64,000 nt of DNA from Oceanospirillum sanctuarii (GCF_002150805.1 NZ_MTBA01000003.1:186001-250000), one strand, 5' to 3'. Shown: positions 9,172 through 17,785, counted from the first letter of the stretch. Notes: generated from the sequence alone by a model not told the origin. Translations and numbers: made by a program.

Positions 9172-10488
9172 CTATCCCATTACCTTATTTGGCAGCCACA
9201 TCACCAGATCCGGATTCAGCATACAGATGATCAGCACCATCAGTTTCAGCAGGATGAAAGGAGTCACCGATTTATAGATGTCGAGCATGGTGACATCGGG
9301 CGGTGCGATACCTTTAAGATAGAAGAGTGCGAAACCGTATGGCGGTGTTTGTACCGCGATCTCAATGTTCAGAATCATCAGAATACCGAACCAGATCGGG
9401 TCAAAGCCCAGATCAACCACGATTGGCGTGAATAGCGGCGCACACATCAGAACGATGATGAATTCGTCGATGATAAAGCCAAGACCCAGCATCACCAGCT
9501 GCATCAGGATAATCACACCCAGAGGTGGAAGACCCAGATCTTTGGTGAAGTTGGCAATCATGTCCTGAACACCCATCAGCAGATGGAAGTTACTGAACAG
9601 AGACGCACCCAGGATGATCCACATCGCTACAGAAACCAGCATTGCGGTTTCCATGCCAGCCATCTTAAACATCCCCAGTCGGAAACGCTTAAAGAAGAAG
9701 GCGAGAATAATCGCACCAACAACACCGATAGCACCGGACTCGGTTGGTGTTGCAATACCGCTGATAATACTGCCCAGTACTGCGAAGATCAGAAGTACCG
9801 ACATAAAGCCGTCACGCAGGGTGCGGGCTTTTTCTTTCGGTGTCATCTTGGCTTCAGCACCCGTGCCCATAGGCGCACGCTCCGGATTCAGCTTACAGCT
9901 GATCAGGATGTAGGCTACCAGAACGATAATCGCCAGAGCCGCCGGGAACAGCGCCGCCATGAACATCTTACCCACGGAGTTCTGGGTGGATGCAGCGAAC
10001 ATAATCATAGGTACGCTTGGTGGAATCAGAATACCCAGACCACCACCAGCCATGATCACACCCAGCGCCAGACGCTTGTCGTAACCACGATCCAGCATAG
10101 GTTTCAGAGCAATACTACCGGAGGTCATGATGCCGGCACCGATAATGCCCACCATAGCGCCAATCATGGAACATACGCCGATCACGCTGATTGCCAGAGA
10201 ACCACGGATCTTACCGATCACCAGCTGGCTGGCGTTGAACATCGCATCACCGATACCGGATCGGGTCAGCAGCTGTCCCATGTAGATATAAAGAGGAATC
10301 GCCAGCAGAATAAAGCTGAACATGGTCGATTCGAAGGTATTTGGCAGAATATTGAAAATACCTTCACCCCAGGTTGCATAACCCACGGCCATCGCAATAC
10401 CGCCCAGTGCAAACCCAACCGGGGCACCCAGCGCAAAGCTCACCAGAATACAGAGCAGCAGAACACCGCTGAGCAACTCAATTCCCAT
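9172..10488 (-). CDS. dctM: TRAP transporter large permease (DctM family)
   Basis: About 438 residues, almost entirely hydrophobic, with a dozen or so predicted membrane segments and conserved glycine-rich loops (FILLAIPLYIYMGQLL, AGGGLGILIPPSVPMI, TPTESGAIGVVGA, PPYGFALFYLKG). This is the sodium-coupled permease subunit that works with DctQ and DctP. The frame extends to an ATG at 10497, but the ATG at 10488 has GAGG at proper spacing and gives the typical MGIELL start, so I prefer it. It overlaps dctQ by about 11 bases and is followed three bases later by usp. Substrate is discussed under dctP. Confidence 0.93.
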   Translation of the reverse strand: MGIELLSGVLLLCILVSFALGAPVGFALGGIAMAVGYATWGEGIFNILPNTFESTMFSFILLAIPLYIYMGQLLTRSGIGDAMFNASQLVIGKIRGSLAISVIGVCSMIGAMVGIIGAGIMTSGSIALKPMLDRGYDKRLALGVIMAGGGLGILIPPSVPMIMFAASTQNSVGKMFMAALFPAALAIIVLVAYILISCKLNPERAPMGTGAEAKMTPKEKARTLRDGFMSVLLIFAVLGSIISGIATPTESGAIGVVGAIILAFFFKRFRLGMFKMAGMETAMLVSVAMWIILGASLFSNFHLLMGVQDMIANFTKDLGLPPLGVIILMQLVMLGLGFIIDEFIIVLMCAPLFTPIVVDLGFDPIWFGILMILNIEIAVQTPPYGFALFYLKGIAPPDVTMLDIYKSVTPFILLKLMVLIICMLNPDLVMWLPNKVMG

Positions 10489-11032
10489 CGTCTTCATCCT
10501 CTTCTTCTGGCTCAGAGATCAACGCATGTCCGGCCACAACATAATAGATATCTTTCACCATATTACTGGTGATCTGCAGAGTGATCAGTGCACCGGATAC
10601 CACCAGCATCATCCAGAAATGATGGGTCGGCGGAGCCCAGTTACTCATCTTGCGATAGTTGAACTGCAGCGCCTCACCAAACTTTTCGTAAGCGATCATC
10701 ATCAGGACAAACATAAAGAAAATGCCCAGCAGTCCGGTCAGGACATCAAAAACACGCTTAGTCTTTGGTGAAACGGCAAGATAGAGAATATCGACGTTGA
10801 TGTGCGTTTTTTTCTGATAGGCGTAAGCACCGCCCAAACCCACCAGATACGCAGACAGGAACAAAGAGGTATCGTAAGCCCAGATAGTAGGCTGGTTAAA
10901 AATGTATCGCGAACCCACTTCGAATGCGATCACAGCCGCCAACAGGGGCATCAGAACAGAGACGCTTTTCCCTATGAAGCGAACGAGCCGATCAATCCAT
11001 GAGCAGTAAAATATAAATATTTTTTTAACCAT
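10478..11032 (-). CDS. dctQ: TRAP transporter small permease (DctQ family)
   Basis: 184 residues with four predicted membrane helices (near 15-35, 47-67, 90-112 and 130-155), the usual DctQ layout, and the family Trp/Tyr pattern ALQFNYRKMSNWAPPTHHFW. It ends in a very acidic tail (SEPEEEDEDDGN), whose codons supply the ribosome binding site for dctM. It forms the inner-membrane complex with DctM. A strong terminator hairpin separates it from dctP upstream, so it should be expressed below the binding protein. Confidence 0.92.
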   Translation of the reverse strand: MVKKIFIFYCSWIDRLVRFIGKSVSVLMPLLAAVIAFEVGSRYIFNQPTIWAYDTSLFLSAYLVGLGGAYAYQKKTHINVDILYLAVSPKTKRVFDVLTGLLGIFFMFVLMMIAYEKFGEALQFNYRKMSNWAPPTHHFWMMLVVSGALITLQITSNMVKDIYYVVAGHALISEPEEEDEDDGN

Positions 11033-11050
11033 AACACTATGCCTGCAGTG

Positions 11051-11085
11051 AAAAAAAAATAAAGGGCGGAGTTCGCCCTTTATTT
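11051..11085 (-). terminator. Intergenic attenuating terminator between dctP and dctQ
   Basis: A perfect 12-bp stem (AAATAAAGGGCG/CGCCCTTTATTT, 5-base loop) is followed on the minus strand by nine T. It sits inside the TRAP operon, after dctP and before dctQM, so it should let only part of the transcription through. Confidence 0.85.
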
Positions 11086-11120
11086 AACAACGGAACCTGA
11101 CATTCCAATAAGCCGGAAGC

Positions 11121-12149
11121 TTACTTTTTCAGGATCTCAATCAGCTCAGCGCTGAACTTGTCAGACTTCGCGTACTCGTCCCACAGAGACTCACCCGCTT
11201 TAGCCCATGCAGCTTTGTCAGCTTCGCTTGGCTCTGGGCTCCACTTCATGCCTTTCGCTTCCATATCAGCGATTGCTTCAGCTTCCCACAGACGAGACTT
11301 AGTCATCTGCTCACGAGCGTGAACAGTCGTTGCTGCTTTAACGATCGCTTTCAGATCAGCAGGCAGTTTGTTCCATGCTTTCTGGTTAACCACAACAGGC
11401 AGTACCTGTGCACCCGCCAGAGGCAGACGGTACATGTACTTAGCAACTTCTACGTGGTTACCATCGCGGTGGTCGATCAGGTTAGAACCGATAGAACCGT
11501 CGATTACGCCAGTTGCCAGACCGGTGTAGATCTCGCTCCAGGTCATAGATACAGGAGATGCACCCAGGTTACGTACGAACTTGCCGTATGCGCCCGGAGC
11601 ACGCAGTTTCAGACCTTTAAAGTCTGCAACAGAGTTGATTGGCTTTTTAGTCAGCAGGTAAACCGGTGGCTGGATGTAAGGATCCAGGTAAACCAGACCT
11701 TGCTCGCCGTATGCTTTAGTCAGAACTTCGTTCCAGCCATCTTCGTGGAACAGAACGCTCAGTTTAGCAACGTCAGCAGTACCACCTGGCAGACCAACTT
11801 CAACGATACCCGCTGGCAGTTCACCGGCGTTCATTGGCTGGAAGTGAGCACCCATGGTGATCAGGCCAGACTTAACCGCACCCAGAATACCTGTAGTGGA
11901 AACACCTTCACCGGCGTACATCATTTTTACGGAGATACGGCCACCGGACATCTCTTCGATGTTCTTAGCCATGTTGCCGTAAACTTCACCGAAAGCAGTA
12001 CCACGGGAGTACAGGTTAGCAAAGCGCCAGTTGTGCTCTGCTGCTTGTGCAGTGGAAGTCATAGCGCCCAGGCCCATTACAGCAGCCAGGGAACCCGTCA
12101 GAATCTGTTTCTTGAGTTGACCGATTTTTTTCAGCATCTTTTTGCTCAC
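11121..12149 (-). CDS. dctP: TRAP transporter substrate-binding protein (DctP family)
   Basis: A 342-residue periplasmic protein. A Sec signal peptide (KKQILTGSLAAVMGLGAMTS, then AQAA before EHNW) is followed by a TRAP solute-receptor domain. The conserved Arg of FKGLKLRAPG and the SMTWSEIYTGLATGVIDG segment mark the carboxylate-binding site of DctP proteins. It delivers an organic acid to DctQM. Its position between csiD and gcdG makes glutarate, 2-hydroxyglutarate or a related C5 acid the likeliest ligand, but sequence alone cannot settle this. The only upstream gene on this strand is gcdG, behind a terminator, so dctP probably has its own promoter in the 12150-12450 stretch. Confidence 0.92.
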   Translation of the reverse strand: MSKKMLKKIGQLKKQILTGSLAAVMGLGAMTSTAQAAEHNWRFANLYSRGTAFGEVYGNMAKNIEEMSGGRISVKMMYAGEGVSTTGILGAVKSGLITMGAHFQPMNAGELPAGIVEVGLPGGTADVAKLSVLFHEDGWNEVLTKAYGEQGLVYLDPYIQPPVYLLTKKPINSVADFKGLKLRAPGAYGKFVRNLGASPVSMTWSEIYTGLATGVIDGSIGSNLIDHRDGNHVEVAKYMYRLPLAGAQVLPVVVNQKAWNKLPADLKAIVKAATTVHAREQMTKSRLWEAEAIADMEAKGMKWSPEPSEADKAAWAKAGESLWDEYAKSDKFSAELIEILKK

Positions 12150-12308
12150 TTTAATTGTTATTTCAGTTTAGGGGCATCATCTGCACCGGGATAACCATCT
12201 GTAGTGGTTTTAAACCGGTAATAGGGTCGACGATAAGAGGACATCATCGGAGCTACAAAGAGTGCAACAAAGTGAAGGGCTTACCCGAAGGAAAACGACT
12301 CCGTATCA

Positions 12309-12335
12309 GCTAAGAAATAGCCTGTATTTCTTAGC
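12309..12335. repeat. Perfect inverted repeat upstream of dctP
   Basis: Perfect 11-bp arms (GCTAAGAAATA/TATTTCTTAGC) with a 5-base spacer, about 160 bases before the dctP start. No T run follows on either strand, so an operator or a structured leader is more likely than a terminator. Confidence 0.55.
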
Positions 12336-12727
12336 CGTTTGCCGGCACTGCATCGCAGACTAGCCCCGAAGGTATATAGACAGGTTAAATAAGTAAAGAA
12401 TATGACAATTATATTTATGATAATTTTTTTTGATACTTAAGCTTATGCATTATTGATGGGCAGAAGTGAAAAGCACTGCATCAGCTTAGGTCAGGAAGGG
12501 TAAATAAGTGATAATTTTCAATAAGATAGCTTTTATCGCCAATCAATAAATTGACCTGCCTCACGCTCAAAACTAATAACCATACGGCCTTCAGGCCTTT
12601 CTCCGGGCAGGGTTTTATAAACAACGCCTTATTTTGGGGCTTTTTTTCTTTCTGGCGCAGATGAAAAAATCTCTTTTTCGTCATCTTTTTTCGCTGTTTT
12701 ACAGGTCATTTTTTATCTTGCCCAAAC

Positions 12728-12754
12728 CAAAAAAGGCGCACCTTCCGGCACGCC
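12728..12754 (-). terminator. Intrinsic terminator downstream of gcdG
   Basis: On the minus strand an 8-bp stem (GGCGTGCC/GGTGCGCC with two G-T pairs, loop GGAA) is followed by six T. It separates gcdG from the TRAP genes. Confidence 0.7.
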
Positions 12755-12817
12755 CTGATTAGACTAAAGATTAACACCTATATAAGCAGTAAGAACTCCT
12801 TTCTTCACACCCTCAGA

Positions 12818-14050
12818 TTACTGGCGGGAAGAAATCACTCCCTTCTCCAGCAGGTTTTCAATCTGATCCGGTGTCAGTCCTGCTTCTTCCAGAACTTTGC
12901 GGGTATGTTCACCAAGAAGTGGTGCGGGGTTATCGTAGGTGATCGGCGTTCCGGACATCTTCAGCGGGTTTGCCACGGAGGGAGAGCTACCGCTGTTCGC
13001 CGTAGGGTGGGGAATCTCAATCTGCATCTGCCGTGCTTTGATCTGCGGATCTTCAAAGGCTTCGCCGATGCTGTTGATTGGGCCGCAGGGTACCGAGAGG
13101 GCTTCCAGAGCTGAGATCCAGTCTGCGGTCGTCCGGCGTTTGATCAGAGGCTCTAACAGAGGTATCAGAATCTCCCGGTTACCGACTCGCTGAGCATTAG
13201 TGGCAAAGCGCTCATCTTTGGCCAGCTCCGGTTGTCCGGCTTCCTGACAGAATTTGGCAAACTGATCATCGTTGCCCACCGCCAGAATCATATAACCGTC
13301 TGAGGTTTCGAAACTCTGATAGGGCACGATATTGGGATGGGCGTTACCCAGTCGGGTTGGCGAGTTACCGGAAACCAGATAGTTCATCGCCTGATTGGCA
13401 AGGCAGGCTACCTGCACATCCATCAGGGCAACATCAATATACTGGCCTTCACCGGTTCGCTCACGGGCGGCCAATGCAGCCAGTACACCTGTGGTGGCGT
13501 ACATCCCGGTCAGCACATCGGTCAGGGCTACCCCGACTTTCTGCGGACCAGCACCGGGGCGGCCATCTTTCTCACCGGTGATACTCATCAGACCGCTCAT
13601 GGCCTGAATCAGAAAATCATAGCCCGCCCGTTTGGCATAAGGGCCGTTCTGACCAAAACCGGTAATTGAGCAATAGATAAGACGAGGGTTAACGGCTTTC
13701 AGGCTGTCATAATCCAGCCCGTATTTTTTCAGGCCACCAACCTTATAGTTTTCAAGCAGGATATCGCTCTGGGCAGCGAGACTTTTGATAATCTCCTGTC
13801 CCTGCGGACTGGTGATATCCAGCGCCAGCGAACGCTTGTTACGGTTTGCGCACAAATAATAGGCGGCCTCGCCGCGCTGCTCGTCCGCAACCGGCATCCA
13901 TGGCGGGCCCCAGCAGCGGGTATCATCACCGCGCTCAGGTCGCTCAACTTTGATCACATCTGCTCCCAGATCTGCCAACATCTGGCCGGCCCAGGGGCCT
14001 GCAAGAATACGGCTCATATCCAATACCCGAATATGAGATAGCGCGCCCAT
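12818..14050 (-). CDS. gcdG: Glutarate CoA-transferase (GcdG-like, CaiB/BaiF class III)
   Basis: A 410-residue class III CoA-transferase. The catalytic Asp is D178 in GVALTDVLTGMYA, and MGALSHIRVLDMSRILAGPW plus VALMDVQVACLANQAMNYL closely resemble the GcdG proteins encoded beside gcdH in Pseudomonas. By that relation it moves CoA onto glutarate to make glutaryl-CoA for GcdH. The frame opens at 14071, but the ATG at 14050 has GGGAGAA at good spacing and gives the family N-terminus, so I start there. Divergent from a LysR regulator. Other CoA-acceptor substrates such as succinate or itaconate cannot be excluded. Confidence 0.88.
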   Translation of the reverse strand: MGALSHIRVLDMSRILAGPWAGQMLADLGADVIKVERPERGDDTRCWGPPWMPVADEQRGEAAYYLCANRNKRSLALDITSPQGQEIIKSLAAQSDILLENYKVGGLKKYGLDYDSLKAVNPRLIYCSITGFGQNGPYAKRAGYDFLIQAMSGLMSITGEKDGRPGAGPQKVGVALTDVLTGMYATTGVLAALAARERTGEGQYIDVALMDVQVACLANQAMNYLVSGNSPTRLGNAHPNIVPYQSFETSDGYMILAVGNDDQFAKFCQEAGQPELAKDERFATNAQRVGNREILIPLLEPLIKRRTTADWISALEALSVPCGPINSIGEAFEDPQIKARQMQIEIPHPTANSGSSPSVANPLKMSGTPITYDNPAPLLGEHTRKVLEEAGLTPDQIENLLEKGVISSRQ

Positions 14051-14127
14051 AAGATTCTCCCTAATTTGCACGCTGCTCCTGTGAGGAGTAGCTTTTCGCT
14101 TTATTATTTGTCTTATTACTAAGCAAA

Positions 14128-14183
14128 TTAACGAGACGGGAACGATAATTACAATATATAGTAGGTATAGTTTTAATAACTAT
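14128..14183 (-). promoter_or_regulatory. gcdG promoter element shared with gcdH, plus LysR-type dyad
   Basis: Bases 14128-14159 match 4960-4991 upstream of gcdH at 26 of 32 positions and lie at nearly the same distance from the start codon. On the minus strand the block reads TTGTAA, 17 bases, TTAATT. Just beyond it, 14167-14183 is a 17-bp dyad (ATAGTT-N5-AACTAT) next to the LysR gene, a candidate recognition site. The block also contains a T-N11-A pattern typical of LysR boxes. Confidence 0.6.
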
Positions 14184-14198
14184 TGCGAATGGTGAGTC

Positions 14199-15158
14199 AT
14201 GGATATTAAGCGCCTCAAGTATTTCTGTGCGCTCGCGCAGATCGGTAACTTCACCCACACCGCGACCTACCTCGGAATCGCCCAGCCTGCGCTGAGTATG
14301 GCGATTAAGAAGCTGGAAGAAGAGGTTGATCTGAAGCTGGTCAACCGGGCCGAACGCAAGATGGCGCTGACCTCGGATGGCAAGGTTCTGCTACGACACG
14401 CCCAGAAGATTCTGGATGCAGTGGGTGATGCGGAACTTGAGTTGCAGGAGCTTAAGGGCTGCGAAACCGGCACCATTCAATTCGGCGCATCCAGTATGCT
14501 CAGCTCCTATTACCTGCCGGAGATTCTGGCGCAGTTTAAACGCCAATATCCGCGAGTCCGCATCAATCTTGTGGAAGCCGGTACCGCCTCTCTGCAACAG
14601 ATGCTGTTAGAAGGTGAGTTGGATATCGCACTGGTTCGACTGGATCGCCCCCATGAGCAGATCCGTAGTGTCGAGCTCTTCCTCGAGGAGATAGTTGCCT
14701 GTATCCCGGATGATCACCCACTGGCTAACCATGACACCATCACACTGGAGACCTTTTGTCGCGAGCCGTTAATCCTGTTCCGTGAAGGTTATTTCCTGCG
14801 GGAAGCGGTGAGTAAATTCTCCAAGCAGCACCATATCAAGCTGGATATCCGCTTTGAGACCAACCTGATCGAATTGCTGAAATCCATGGTGAGTAATGGT
14901 GTGGGTATCAGTACTGTGCTGTCCGGTATTATCCGGCCGGAAGATAATCTGAAGGCGATCCCTTTCAACCCCCGGATTCCGCTGAATATCGGTTTAGGCT
15001 GGAAGCGCAATCATTACCTGTCGAAAGCCAGTCGCGCCTTTGTGGATTTTATGCAGGAGAATCTGACCGAACGCCTGATCGCTGACCAGACCGGACGGGC
15101 TTCATTTCTGGAAACCAGCGGCAGTGCACCAACCCTGCCACTCACACCTAGCGATTGA
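14199..15158 (+). CDS. gcdR: LysR-family regulator, GcdR-like
   Basis: 319 residues: an N-terminal winged helix-turn-helix (MDIKRLKYFCALAQIGNFTH, then LGIAQPALSMAIKKLEEEVD) and a LysR substrate domain (IQFGASSMLSSYYLPEILAQ, DIALVRLDRPHEQIR, VACIPDDHPLANHD). It is divergent from gcdG with a 148-base gap, the standard layout of a LysR activator and its target. In Pseudomonas a LysR protein next to gcdHG, GcdR, activates them in response to glutarate. The shared element before gcdH suggests it also controls that distant gene. The gene has its own GGTGAG site before the ATG. Confidence 0.85.
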   Translation: MDIKRLKYFCALAQIGNFTHTATYLGIAQPALSMAIKKLEEEVDLKLVNRAERKMALTSDGKVLLRHAQKILDAVGDAELELQELKGCETGTIQFGASSMLSSYYLPEILAQFKRQYPRVRINLVEAGTASLQQMLLEGELDIALVRLDRPHEQIRSVELFLEEIVACIPDDHPLANHDTITLETFCREPLILFREGYFLREAVSKFSKQHHIKLDIRFETNLIELLKSMVSNGVGISTVLSGIIRPEDNLKAIPFNPRIPLNIGLGWKRNHYLSKASRAFVDFMQENLTERLIADQTGRASFLETSGSAPTLPLTPSD

Positions 15159-15191
15159 CCCTTCAGTTCATCACGCAAGCAAAGCCAAATC

Positions 15192-17105
15192 TCAGGCGGT
15201 ATAGCGCAGACGGCAGTTTCTGCCCTGCGCTTTACTGCGGTACATGGCTACATCGGCATTCTTAATCAGCTGCTTGGCATCGACGCCATCATCCGGATAC
15301 AGGGTCAGGCCGATACTGGCAGACACCTTAAGTTCGATATCACCGGTGACAAAAGGCTCAACCACCGCTTGCAGTACCTTATCTGCCACCTGCTCTGCGG
15401 CATCACTGTCGGTGACATCCGGCAGAATAATATTGAATTCATCTCCACCAATGCGGGCAATCACATCGCTTTCACGCAGGGTTTGCTGCAGTCTTAACGC
15501 GACCTCTTTCAACAGTTCATCGCCAACTTCATGGCCGTGTTCGTCATTCACTGCCTTGAATCGATCCAGATCCAGATAGATCAGCGCCAGGGATTGCTGT
15601 TGACGCTGGGCCTGTTTCAAGGCCACATCAAGCCGATCTTTAAACAGGCGGCGGTTGGCAAGCCCTGTCAGCGGGTCATAGAAAGCCAGTCGCGCCATGC
15701 GCTCCTGTTCCTGTTTCAGAGCGGTGATATCTTCACTGACACACACCAGATGGGTCACTTCATTGTCGGCATTACGGATTGGCGCTACCGAACTCATCAC
15801 CCAGAAACCCTGACCATCCAGACCTTTAAAGCGTCGTTCACCATGCCAGATCTCACCCTGCTGCACGGTCTGACGAATACTTTCCTGCAACTCAGGATCT
15901 TCATCATCCGCAGCCAGCATATTGATCGGCTGACCTTTCAACTGATCGCTGCGGTAACCAGTCGCCTCCATCAGACTATGATTGACGTAATCCATACGCT
16001 GCTCACTGTCAGCGATCACCACAAAACTTGCGGAATGCTCAACCGCCTGGGACAGCTGGGATAACTGTTCATCCATCTTGGCCGCTTCAATCGCGATGGC
16101 TGCAAGATGGGCATTTACCATCATCAGCTCCATCTGGTCCGGTGTTGGGTCCGCAGGCTCGGTGTAGTAGATAGCAAAAGTCCCCAACACCTTGCCCTGA
16201 CGGTTTTTGATCGGCAATGACCAACAAGCTGCAAGCCCGGCCTTGGCTGTTAGCTCCTCAAAACCTCGCCAGTAAGGATGGTTCTGAATATCGCTGACAA
16301 GCACCGGACGTCCGGTAAAAGCGGCTGTACCGCAGGAGCCCACCCCCTCACCAATACGAATACCATGTACCACCTTGTTGTAGAAATCAGGCAGACTGGG
16401 AGCAGCCCCTAACTGAAGCGTCTGGCTTCTGTCGTCCAACAGCAGAATCGAGCAAAGCAATCCGGGATAAAGCTCCTCGGTAAAGGTCACCAGTTCATTA
16501 AAGATGTCGAGCAGCGGAGCACCCTGCGCCAGCTGTTCCAGAACCCGGTTACGGTGCTTATCGATCTGGCGCATCTGATTTTCAGCGGTGGTATCTTCAC
16601 TGATACTGAGTACGCCCCAGAGACGATCCGCAGAGTCCACCAAGGGCAACTTCTGGGTGGAAATCAGTCGCAATTCATTATCAGCACCGGCCAACCAACG
16701 GGATTGTGAGTGGGATGACTTGGAAAGGCGCACCTGCTCGTCCTGCTCTTCCATGGAACGATGGATATCGTTACTGGTAAACACATCCCTGGTGCGCTTG
16801 CCGACAACCGCATCCCGGGAAAGTCCCAGAAAATTCAGATAGCTTTGATTACACTCTATGTAGACACCCTGCTGATCTTTCGCCGCGATCAGTTGGGGCA
16901 GATGGTCGATCAGATGGCGCAACAGCTGATGACTTTCGGTAAGACGCTGACGATCCTGTTCTCGCAACTCGTGCTGAGCCCGGCACTGACGGTTAAGGCG
17001 CTGCAGGCGCATTAAAAGCACCGCCAGTACAACACAAAGCAGGCTGACCAGCATCAGCAACCAGAGAAGGAGATTGTTATTGGCAAGTGCGCCGGGAGTT
17101 GTCAT
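15192..17105 (-). CDS. Membrane PAS-GAF-PAS diguanylate cyclase
   Basis: About 637 residues: one N-terminal membrane helix (LLLWLLMLVSLLCVVLAVLL), a PAS domain from about 60 to 180, a GAF domain from about 200 to 340 (GEGVGSCGTAAFTGRPVLVS), a second PAS (SASFVVIADSEQRMDYVN) and a C-terminal GGDEF domain. The active site is intact (ARIGGDEFNIIL) and RESD five residues before it is a complete inhibitory I-site, so it should make c-di-GMP with product feedback. No EAL domain follows. The start is uncertain: the frame opens with TTG at 17123 and the first ATG is at 17105; neither has a good ribosome binding site. Confidence 0.9.
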   Translation of the reverse strand: MTTPGALANNNLLLWLLMLVSLLCVVLAVLLMRLQRLNRQCRAQHELREQDRQRLTESHQLLRHLIDHLPQLIAAKDQQGVYIECNQSYLNFLGLSRDAVVGKRTRDVFTSNDIHRSMEEQDEQVRLSKSSHSQSRWLAGADNELRLISTQKLPLVDSADRLWGVLSISEDTTAENQMRQIDKHRNRVLEQLAQGAPLLDIFNELVTFTEELYPGLLCSILLLDDRSQTLQLGAAPSLPDFYNKVVHGIRIGEGVGSCGTAAFTGRPVLVSDIQNHPYWRGFEELTAKAGLAACWSLPIKNRQGKVLGTFAIYYTEPADPTPDQMELMMVNAHLAAIAIEAAKMDEQLSQLSQAVEHSASFVVIADSEQRMDYVNHSLMEATGYRSDQLKGQPINMLAADDEDPELQESIRQTVQQGEIWHGERRFKGLDGQGFWVMSSVAPIRNADNEVTHLVCVSEDITALKQEQERMARLAFYDPLTGLANRRLFKDRLDVALKQAQRQQQSLALIYLDLDRFKAVNDEHGHEVGDELLKEVALRLQQTLRESDVIARIGGDEFNIILPDVTDSDAAEQVADKVLQAVVEPFVTGDIELKVSASIGLTLYPDDGVDAKQLIKNADVAMYRSKAQGRNCRLRYTA

Positions 17106-17202
17106 CAGTTCTGCAGCGTTCAATGAGGATATCTCTACTTTCAGGAGTCGGTGACTGACTCATAAACCGTTGGCAAAAACACCTGAGCAAAGAGGCCCAG
17201 TT

Positions 17203-17430
17203 ATGCTGTCTGTTAATAAATATATAGCGCATCGAGCGGGCATCATACGCTCAATTCTCTCCGTCATACAAAGTGTTCTGGCGGCCTTTATCGGCGTACA
17301 GAGTGAAGATAAGCGCCAGCAGGACTTCCAGAAGAGCTCTCCCTGGCCCTATATCATCACCGGAATTGTGATGACTCTGCTGCTGATTTTCCTGCTGGTT
17401 ATGTTGGTACGTTGGCTGACAGAAAACTGA
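17203..17430 (+). CDS. DUF2970 small membrane protein
   Basis: 75 residues from the ATG at 17203, which has AGAGG at good spacing; a longer TTG frame from 17170 is less likely. The body reads RSILSVIQSVLAAFIGVQSE and then SSPWPYIITGIVMTLLLIFL, a soluble N-terminal motif followed by one C-terminal membrane helix, the DUF2970 pattern. These proteins often accompany cytochrome c oxidase genes in gammaproteobacteria, as here. Function unknown. Confidence 0.85.
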   Translation: MLSVNKYIAHRAGIIRSILSVIQSVLAAFIGVQSEDKRQQDFQKSSPWPYIITGIVMTLLLIFLLVMLVRWLTEN

Positions 17431-17785
17431 TCAGAGCCCACCAAAAGCGCCAAAAAAGCAAGCCACCATCAAAAACAGCAAACCAGAATATCGACACAAC
17501 TTTATGAATAATAGCGACATTTAAAGCCTTTATTCGCACAGACAACGTCTTACTTAAATTTCTCTCCGAAAAATTGCTGCCTGACAAACCCCGTCTATAC
17601 TCAAGCATGTTCAAGATGAAAAATCGGCCAGATGCTGGCCCTGAACAAGAAGATCGTGCATTCCAGGCTCTGATTTAACGCTACAGATCCATCCCACGGT
17701 TACAAGGCTGACGCTTTGTCCGCGACTCACCAGAGCTGGGAATAACTCAATACGCCAACCGCAAAATAATAAAGAAGGTGGGCCC
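17431..17785. other. Leader and promoter region of the cox cluster
   Basis: No gene seen. It contains the promoter at 17574-17601 and a leader of roughly 175 bases before coxB. Confidence 0.6.
17574..17601 (+). promoter_or_regulatory. Predicted sigma-70 promoter of the cox operon
   Basis: TTGCTG (17574-17579), 16 bases, TATACT (17596-17601). It is the best promoter match upstream of coxB. Confidence 0.5.

Larger units (their letters stand above)
12150..12817. other. Gene-free stretch upstream of dctP
   Basis: About 670 bases without a convincing gene. It holds the gcdG terminator (12728-12754), an AT-rich stretch (12375-12450) suitable for the dctP promoter, and the inverted repeat at 12309-12335. 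A 67-codon minus-strand frame at 12481-12684 has no family resemblance and was not accepted. Confidence 0.6.

Noticed and set aside
9583-10572. A 329-codon open frame opposite the TRAP permease genes
   Set aside because: Its sequence is rich in His, Gln, Asn and Thr, the usual antisense shadow of a membrane protein gene.
12481-12684. A 67-codon minus-strand frame in the gap upstream of dctP
   Set aside because: Low-complexity basic start, no good ribosome binding site, no resemblance to any family, and it lies in an otherwise regulatory region.
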